Origin: Siphonodentalium dalli
Lineage: Eukaryota; Mollusca; Scaphopoda; Gadilida; Siphonodentaliidae
DNA length: 64,000 nt
Assembly (NCBI GenBank): GCA_032622095.1
Contig: CP136064.1
Coordinates: forward strand, 253,710,484 to 253,774,483
Direction: 5' to 3'
Below, in pieces: positions 56,995 through 64,000 of the stretch. The notes under the pieces are model-generated. The model searched no databases. It saw nothing but the letters and a program-made list of their open reading frames with translations, and was not told the DNA's origin. Numbering within the stretch: position 1 is the first letter of the stretch; each line of letters begins with the position of its first letter. The translations under genes and the position numbers were made by a program.

Positions 56995-58276
56995 AGAACT
57001 TACTGTGATAATAGTAGATGTGATACATGGAGAACTTACTGTGATAATAGTAGATGTGATACATGGAGAACTTACTGTGATAATAGTAGATGTGGTACAT
57101 GGAGAACTTACTGTGATAATAGTAGATGTGATACATGGAGAACTTACTGTGATAATAGTAGATGTGATACATGGAGAACTTACTGTGATAATAGTAGATG
57201 TGATACATGGAGAACTTACTGTGATAATAGTAGATGTGATACATGGAGAACTTACTGTGATAATAGTAGATGTGATACATGGAGAACTTACTGTGATAAT
57301 AGTAGATGTGATACATGGAGAACTTACTGTGATAATAGTAGATGTGATACATGGAGAACTTACTGTGATAATAGTAGATGTGATACATGGAGAACTTACT
57401 GTGATAATAGTAGATGTGATACATGGAGAACTTACTGTGATAATAGTAGATGTGATACATGGAGAACTTACTGTGATAATAGTAGATGTGATACATGGAG
57501 AACTTACTGTGATAATAGTAGATGTGATACATGGAGAACTTACTGTGATAATAGTAGATGTGATACATGGTGAACTTACTGTGATAATAGTAGATGTGAT
57601 ACATGGAGAACTTACTGTGATAATAGTAGATGTGATACATGGAGAACTTACTGTGATAATAGTAGATGTGATACATGGAGAACTTACTGTGATAATAGTA
57701 GATGTGATACATGGAGAACTTACTGTGATAATAGTAGATGTGATACATGGAGAACTTACTGTGATAATAGTAGATGTGATACATGGAGAACTTACTGTGA
57801 TAATAGTAGATGTGATACATGGAGAACTTACTGTGATAATAGTAGATGTGATACATGGAGAACTTACTGTGATAATAGTAGATGTGATACATGGAGAACT
57901 TACTGTGATAATAGTAGATGTGATACATGGAGAACTTACTGTGATAATAGTAGATGTGATACATGGAGAACTTACTGTGATAATAGTAGATGTGATACAT
58001 GGAGAACTTACTGTGATAATAGTAGATGTGATACATGGAGAACTTACTGTGATAATAGTAGATGTGATACATGGAGAACTTACTGTGATAATAGTAGATG
58101 TGATACATGGAGAACTTACTGTGATAATAGTAGATGTGATACATGGAGAACTTACTGTGATAATAGTAGATGTGATACATGGAGAACTTACTGTGATAAT
58201 AGTAGATGTGATACATGGAGAACTTACTGTGATAATAGTAGATGTGATACATGGAGAACTTACTGTGATAATAGTA
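56995..58276 (+). repeat. 36-bp minisatellite, about 35 near-identical copies
   Basis: Unit GTGATAATAGTAGATGTGAT then ACATGGAGAACTTACT. Only two single-base variants stand out (GTGGTACATGG near 57093; CATGGTGAAC near 57569). Because 36 is a multiple of three and several frames of the unit lack stops, long open frames appear on both strands (for example 57005-58339 plus; 56962-58407 minus). These are repeat artefacts and not genes. Confidence 0.97.
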
Positions 58277-58683
58277 CAATGTACATGTGATACATGGAGA
58301 TATTTACACTCCCACATGCAGTCGCGATGTGGAATATGAATGCATGGCATTGGTTGGTCGAAATTACGCCACATGAAGGCGCATGCTGACCCCCTACTTG
58401 CTTCCATTTTTGTGTAGATGCAACTTGCAACGAGCTATGAGAATAATGTTGGAAATGGGTGCTAAATTTTCTTTTAATCTGTCAGTTGACTGGTAAATAT
58501 AAGTTAAGTGTAAATATAATTGTTGGATGTTGATTCTGCTGCATTCCATAGAGTATGGATGCAGGCTGGTCAGACTTTTTTTTATCTGTGGAACGCTTTC
58601 ACATTCCACACAAAATATCAGAACAACTTGCATCCATACTCTATGGAACACAAGCAGATCAACATCCATTGCTTGAAGACATA
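58277..58683. other. RNF41 intron 3, inverted repeat, no gene
   Basis: CATTCCATAGAGTATGGATG at about 58542 and CATCCATACTCTATGGAACA at about 58630 are the arms of a small foldback; TTGTTGGATGTTGATTCTGC and GCAGATCAACATCCA extend it. Confidence 0.55.
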
Positions 58684-59033
58684 ATATGGACTTGTTCGGG
58701 TGCCTGAAACTGATACGTTAGTACTCTGGTGATATGCCAACTGTGGGAATGTAGCATTCTACTTACATTGCCGAAAATCTCAAAGAAAACAACCTAACCA
58801 CTCCATATAATTCATTGTCTGAACAATGCTTAATTGTAAATATTTAGAAATCAATTCGGACGCAACAATCGGCGATAAACAAACACAAATGATTTTGCCA
58901 TTTAGAGTCATTGCATTTAATTTATATAATATATGAATGACGGATTAATATTCTTAAAAATAACTAACTTGAGCAAGGTTAATCTCCATTTCTATTTGAT
59001 CACCCAACCGGAGTGTTTCACACCACTTTAAAT
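58684..59033 (+). repeat. 350-bp dispersed repeat (second copy of 49434-49785)
   Basis: Same order of landmark words as the first copy. Ends 17 bases before the splice acceptor of the next RNF41 exon. Confidence 0.65.
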
Positions 59034-59049
59034 GAACTTGCTTTTTCAG

Positions 59050-59117
59050 GAGTACATGCGCTCCATGCGAGTTGCAGCTCCCAGGATCCGAGATGCAGAG
59101 GAAGCTGAAGTAATCAG
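59050..59117 (+). CDS. RNF41: RNF41 (NRDP1) coding exon 4 (last one in the window)
   Basis: Acceptor GCTTTTTCAG ending 59049, donor CAG|GTGAAT at 59118; 22 codons plus two bases (phase 2). Reads EYMRSMRVAAPRIRDAEEAE; its start corresponds to the AYMRAIR segment that follows QLLK in vertebrate NRDP1. The remaining 120 or so C-terminal residues, which bind substrates and USP8 in vertebrates, are not found before 64000, so the gene continues to the right. Confidence 0.88.
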
Positions 59118-59139
59118 GTGAATTTCTGTTTCAGTCACT

Positions 59140-59532
59140 TTAACCCTTTCTGAATTTTTGCAAAAACTCTGTGCTAATGCATTCTCTTATATATGCGAGT
59201 CACCCATAGGGAGCCTCGTATATATAAGTGATTTTACTAGTCTTTTACAATGTTTTAGCTAATATACATGTAATTTATTTTTCAGATAGGTTGTGTTTTA
59301 TTCACGTTACTGTTTATGTACATATTCATTGTTTTACAAGTCAATTAAGAGCTTAATGCTCATGTTTGTATTTTAAAATGCCTGACTTTATAAATAAAGC
59401 TTTTGAACTTGAACGTGAATACATTGGCCTAACAATATTGACCTAGGCCTTTTAAGTCAGTGCATTCTCTTATATATGCGAGGCTAGGCTCCTTATGGGA
59501 GACTCGCATATATAAGAGAATGCACTGGCACA
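59140..59532. mobile_element. Decayed relative of the paired-hairpin MITE
   Basis: TTAACCCTTT near 59140, then AATGCATTCTCTTATATATG hairpin words at about 59176-59230 and again at 59460-59523, with the same alternating orientation as in 45109-45505. The right terminus is lost and the middle is unrelated (contains ATAAATAAAGCTTTTGAACTTGAA). A further fragment is at 55016-55065. Confidence 0.6.
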
Positions 59533-60272
59533 TGATCTTTAATGCTGCTCCAGCGCAGCTCCCATCATGACAGGGGCCTTTCTTTTATGAATGGATTCTC
59601 CCACTCAGTTATAAAAGTATGCATTGGAACGGTCTATTATTCATTTGGAGGGGGGGGGGGGCAAGAAAATTAAGCAGACAACGGACAGATAAACAGATTA
59701 CACAAGTGTAGAGGGATTCCTATTTCCTAGTGGGATATGTTTAGGTAATAAATTCAATGGCCATTTGTTATCTTTTTTTCTTCTTTTTTTTACTTTTTTC
59801 CTTTTTTTTTCTATAAATTTTCCTAAGCCGTCTGCTTGTGATTGAGTATTTAGTAAGGAAAGGACTAGAGGAGAGGAATAAAATAATTAGTCTTCAATGA
59901 GAAATGTTATATTTTCATGCTTATGATTGGGATCTGGGAATCTATTGGAGTAGACTTTATCCGGGCTCAATAGATGTCAAGGTCACCTGAGTGCATAAAT
60001 TATTGAGGATATGGTCAGATAAGTAATAAAGATACCTAGGCAACTTATTCATCACCGAAGAGGGTGCCATCATCCTGTGGTCAGCATGGGCTTACCAAGC
60101 TAAACCACCACATAGAAACAGTGGGGGTGGTTGACATTCAGGTATGAGTGGTGTAACTTGTGCTGAAGGCTCTCACCATTTCATAATAGAAAATCATAGA
60201 AACAATTCCAAGCCCAAAGTCATCCATTAGACCTGAATTACCCACTGGTTATACCTTCTATACAACATACTT
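59533..60272. other. RNF41 intron 4, no gene seen
   Basis: G-run at 59648-59660 and a T-rich stretch at 59770-59820. No coding or RNA gene recognised. Confidence 0.4.
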
Positions 60273-61510
60273 ATTATACCCCCTTTAAAAAAAAAAAAGG
60301 GGGGTATACTGTTTTGCACCTGTCTGTCCGTCCGTCCGTCCGTCCGTCCGTGCGTCTGTCCGTGCGTGCGTCCGTGAGTCCGTACGTCCGTCCGATGTCT
60401 GTTCGTGTCATAACTTGAACAGTAGTGCTCGGATCTCAATGAAATTAGGTATGGATGTTCACTATTATGAGGACATAAATAGAGGGTTCCATCGTTTTGT
60501 TTGGATTTTCCATTCTAGAGTTATTCATCTTTGTTTATCTGGAAATAGTGGCTTTTTGGTCCGTCTGGTGTCTGTTCATGTCGTAACTTCAACAGTTGTG
60601 CTGGGATCTCAACCAAATTTGGTGTGGATGTTCACAACTATGAGGACATTAAATAGAGGGTTCCATCGTTTTGTTCGGATTTTCCATTCTAGAGTTATTC
60701 ATCTTTGTTTATCTTGAAATGTTGGATTTTTGGTCCATCTGGTGTCTGTTCATTTCATAACCTGAACAGTAGTGCTCGGATCTCAATGAAATTTTGTATG
60801 GATGTTCACTACTATGAGGGCATTCAATAGAGGGTTCCATCGTTTTGTTCGGATTTTCCATTCTAGAGTTATACATCTTTGTTCATCTGGAAATGTTGGC
60901 TTTTTGGTTCGTCTGGTGTCTGTTCATATTGTAACTTCGACAGTTGTACTGGGATCTCAATGGGATTTGGTATGGATGTTCACTACTATGAGGACATTAA
61001 AAAGAGGGTTCCATCGTTTTGTTCCGCTTTTCCATTCTAGAGTTATTCATCTTTGTTCATCTGGAAATGTTGGCTTTTTGGTCCATCTGGTGTCTGTTCA
61101 TGTCGTAACTTCAACAGTTGTGCTGGGATCTCAATGGAATTTGGTATAGATGTTCACTGCTATGAGGACATTAAATAGAGGGTTCCATTGTGCTGTTCTG
61201 CTTTTCCATTCTAGAGTAATTCATCTTTGTTTATCTGGAAATGTTGGCTGTTTGATCCATCCGATGTCTGTTCAACTCATAACTTGAACAGTAATGCTCG
61301 GATCTCAATGAAATTTTTTATGGATGTTCACCACTATGAGGACATTTAATGGCACATTCAAATGTTTGTTTTGGTTTTTTGTTCTATAGTTATTCATCTT
61401 TGTTTATATGAAAATGCTGATTTCTGGGTCCATATGTCTGAGTATAGCCATCATAAGTTATAGATTTGCCCACACTAGGCGGTATGCCATGAGGGGGTAT
61501 GCACCGGACG
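60273..61510 (+). repeat. TATACCCCC / GTCCGTCCGTC repeat with about six 174-bp units
   Basis: Begins TATACCCCC...GGGGGGTATACTG and a CCGTCCGTCCGTCCGTCC tract. Units follow with GTCTGTTCAT, ATCTCAATGAAATT, GGATGTTCAC, ACTATGAGGACATT, AGAGGGTTCCATCGTTTTGT and TCTAGAGTTATTCATC, repeated about every 174 bp to 61450. Closes near GGTATGCCATGAGGGGGTAT. Open frames inside are repeat-derived. Confidence 0.85.
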
Positions 61511-61572
61511 ACAGTCCATCTCTTGTTTTTAATATATACTAGTACTTCACTGTTCACTGTGATACACATTAA

Positions 61573-61877
61573 AGGGGCCTCGGTGGCTCAATTGGTTAGG
61601 GGTACAACTCCAAGCCGTTTCGCCTTCCAGCGCTGGCGATAAGGGTTCAAATCCACATGTTTCCATCGTGGGCTTTGTAACTCGAAATCGTTATCTGGGA
61701 AAGTTGCCAGTTACTTGCCGGTGGTTTGCCGCACATGGTCGACGAGTTTATCAGCCATTGAAATCACTGTTAGATTAGCCGTAAGTGTGCGGATTTCCTC
61801 CACCATTAAAACTGGCAATGTCGTGATATGGCCTTAGTGGCTAAAGCGACATAAAACCCGAATCAATCAATCAATCA
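61573..61877 (+). mobile_element. tRNA-derived SINE with (AATC)n tail and 15-bp target duplication
   Basis: Box A TGGCTCAATTGG (61584-61595) and box B GGTTCAAATCC (61644-61654) form the polymerase III promoter of the tRNA-like head. The body includes CCAGTTACTTGCCGG and TTTCCTCCACCATTAAAACT, and the tail is AATCAATCAATCAATCA. TGTGATACACATTAA at 61558-61572 and 61878-61892 is a perfect target-site duplication. The body and AATC tail resemble SINEs widespread in molluscs. Complete and recently inserted. Confidence 0.92.
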
Positions 61878-61892
61878 TGTGATACACATTAA

Positions 61893-62965
61893 TGCTGTCC
61901 TGAATTGTATGTACACTTGTAAAATTAAATAAATACTCACTCCTAGTTTTAATATTAACTTTCTAGTTTAGCTCTTGGACCACAGTGGAAACAAGTTTTA
62001 CATAAGACTTTACTGTGTTATCCTAGGTTATGTATACTGTAATTTGATATATATATATTTAACCGATTATATCTTATCTTATCTTATTTAAAGTTTTTAG
62101 ACAGTATAAATCTGCAATTTATCCACAGTTAGAAATATATGAGGTTTATGGAAGCACTGGCTTAGTACATGCATTCATTGCTTCAAATTGCACAAACCAA
62201 TTCTAATTCATATCGAAATGGCCATTTAACTCACAGATAGGATTCTGTTGAAGATTTAATTACTAAAATACATTGGAAGATATATTCAATAGACTTCTTG
62301 GAAATTTATTTGCTATCTTTCTAGAATTCTTTATAAAAATATCGTCGTCCAAATTTCCATATATAATTGCCTGAGAATAATAATATATCCATTTTTATCT
62401 CATGATTAGCACTATTTTCCAATGTAATATTCGAGCGTAATAGACACGTGTAATAATCGTCGCGTGCAATGACGTCACTCTGCTCTTTGTGACAAAGTTT
62501 GCTGGCTGTTAATTATTGTTCTTTTCGATAAAATTTTAGCGATTATATGATCATGTGATAAAAAGTATCTCAACCTCGTTCTATTTTATACGTAATTTAT
62601 CAACCTCGTCCACTATATTCTATTTGAGCCTCGGTAAACCTCGGCTCAAATCGAATTTAGTGAACTCGGTTGATAAATTCCATATAAAAATAGTAACTCG
62701 TTTGAGATCCTCTATTTATAGCGCATTCCACAGTAAATTAGTTTCAATGCGCTTTACATTGTAATTACCGGTCATTGTGTATTGATTACCGTTCCTCGCT
62801 TAGGAGGAAGCAATCACATGGAGGTCCAGTGGTTAGCGCATTGAACTTGTCTTCATTGTCAACACAGCGAGGTGAGTTCGCAGCCGGTCGGTGGTCTATT
62901 GTGAGTTTTCACACAGCAGGATTGTAGGATTGTACACTGTTTGAATCTTGCTCGTACTGTGTCTG
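61893..62965. other. RNF41 intron 4, no gene; possible SINE-like fragment
   Basis: At 62824-62890 GTCCAGTGGTTAGCGCA and GTGAGTTCGCAGCC resemble a tRNA-type box A and box B, but no body or tail is evident. An inverted pair near 62618-62680 (CTATTTGAGCC...GGCTCAAAT) is a small foldback. Confidence 0.4.
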
Positions 62966-62973
62966 CTTTGCAC

Positions 62974-63928
62974 TAGGCCTGTAACGATTCATCGCGATTT
63001 CGATTCATCGCGATTCGTCATTCATGATTCTATACACGATTCATTTGTCTGTAATTTTGATACACTACCATACAGTTCCGCTTCCGTATTATGCAATTAC
63101 CATCCGAAGTCAATCGGGACCCCTCGTTCGTTTCCGTAAGCTGTGAATGCTTACGAAGTGTTATCGGAAGTAAATCTGTAAATTTCGTTTGTTTCCGTGA
63201 GCTCGCATTTTGACCTTTGACACAAATGTTGGCGGAAGTGAAATGACTGACCTCCGTAACCTAGCCTCAGACTGTAAGCCATGCTCTGATTGGTTTAATT
63301 TGATGAACTGCTGTGATTTCAATCAATCAAATACTAGTATATTGGATATATCGTCCGCGCAAAACAACAACACGTGGGCCGTGGAAAGATGTCTGCTCAA
63401 AAAAGCTTAAAACTTGTCAATCTGACAGTGGCCTACAGGTCGAAAATCTGGCAGTATTTCGGTTTTGGGACGTACACCTTTGAAGAGGATGGAAAGCCAT
63501 GCATTAAGACAGACAGAACTAATACGATCTGCAAATTATGTTCGACGGCAACCTCTTACAAGACTGGTGTTACGACCATTTGAAACGACATCATTCTCAG
63601 CCAGCTGTTGTGATTATGTGATATATAAAGAGATGAGTGAGAAACTTTTCAGTATCAATATGTCATGTTGTACTGGTATTTCCAGATGTGTACGAGCATA
63701 CTACATTACTACATACTACAATACGCATATAACTAAACAATTATGAAAGTCCACACTAATATTAGAAAAACTATCATTAAAACTCAACCTGAGAGTTGTG
63801 CAAATTTGGAGTGTTGAATAGCTATTTACTCGTGGGATAAAATTTTGCGTATCACGATACGTATCGTATCGTTGGCCCCGTATCGCGATACATATTGTAT
63901 CGTGACCAAGCATATCATTACAGGCCTA
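62974..63928 (+). mobile_element. hAT element, internally deleted, with BED-finger remnant
   Basis: Ends TAGGCCTGTAACG and the complement-type CATTACAGGCCTA. A perfect 8-bp target duplication CTTTGCAC lies at 62966-62973 and 63929-63936. Subterminal ATTCATCGCGATT/TATCGCGATA words at both ends. It retains a piece of the transposase N-terminus (63389-63583), so it is a deletion derivative of an autonomous hAT. Confidence 0.9.
63389..63583 (+). pseudogene. hAT transposase remnant: BED-type zinc finger start
   Basis: ATG at about 63389: MSAQKSLKLVNL, then SKIWQYFGFGTYTF, then TICKLCSTATSYKTG and a stop at 63581-63583. The W-x-x-FGF and CxxC spacing are those of the BED zinc finger that opens hAT transposases; the two His of the finger and the whole catalytic domain are missing. 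A protein made from this would be a truncated finger without DNA cleavage ability. Confidence 0.65.
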
Positions 63929-64000
63929 CTTTGCACCACCCTTGCATTATAAGGGTACCTGATTATGAGCAGTGAACGATCTTGTCAGTATGCTAGCCAC

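Noticed and set aside
56962-58407. Three long open frames (429-481 codons) on both strands
   Set aside because: They are translations of the 36-bp minisatellite, whose unit is a multiple of three; there is no coding bias, splice context or domain.
60415-61149. Open frames of 100-115 codons in the plus strand
   Set aside because: Repeat-derived: they translate successive 174-bp units of the TATACCCCC-type repeat.
62824-62890. A functional tRNA gene
   Set aside because: Box-like words are present, but no cloverleaf with acceptor and anticodon stems can be formed by eye; at most a SINE relic.

Overview
This is a window of an invertebrate genome, most likely a mollusc and probably a bivalve. 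The evidence is: two spliced animal genes separated by tens of kilobases of repeats; a tRNA-derived SINE with an (AATC)n tail of the kind common in molluscs; a cGAS-like (Mab-21) gene of the type expanded in bivalves; an AT-rich background; and many foldback and MITE-type DNA elements. Nothing bacterial or viral is evident.

Layout. 1-6574: two head-to-tail copies of a Penelope-like element, with copy A entering from the left edge. Copy B has ORF1 (SGNH-hydrolase-like) and ORF2 (reverse transcriptase plus GIY-YIG endonuclease). The two ORFs are joined by a U UUA AAC slippery heptamer directly before the ORF1 stop. 8657-11067: a two-exon Mab-21/cGAS-like nucleotidyltransferase gene. Its only visible intron is almost exactly a terminal-inverted-repeat element, and splicing it out restores the pre-insertion sequence. 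11281-14490: a 3-kb inverted-repeat element. 14490-17029: a broken non-LTR retrotransposon. 17658-29260: nested TTAA-flanked, hAT-like and other MITEs, including a 1.1-kb hAT element with an 8-bp target-site duplication. 30560-34640: a decayed Tx1/L1-like retrotransposon on the minus strand. 34860-36970: a 20-bp minisatellite. 37050-43340: foldbacks, a SINE, a retrotransposon tail and TA-flanked MITEs. 45105-47707: a TTAA-flanked MITE, then a pogo-like element that carries a truncated L2-like retrotransposon.

47957 to beyond the right edge: RNF41 (NRDP1), a RING E3 ubiquitin ligase. Four coding exons are visible (47962-48051, 52059-52358, 55085-55216, 59050-59117), all with consensus splice sites. 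They encode the RING, the TRAF-type zinc finger and the coiled coil. The C-terminal substrate-binding exons must lie past 64000. Its introns hold a 73-bp tandem array with higher-order structure, a nearly perfect 36-bp minisatellite, several MITE families, a SINE and a hAT element that retains a BED zinc-finger remnant.

The two host genes are unrelated in function: one is probably innate nucleic-acid sensing, the other ubiquitin signalling. Most of the biology in the window is in the mobile elements. The best leads are the introner-like intron in the cGAS-like gene and the predicted programmed -1 frameshift that would link the two Penelope ORFs. All calls were made by eye, without database searches.
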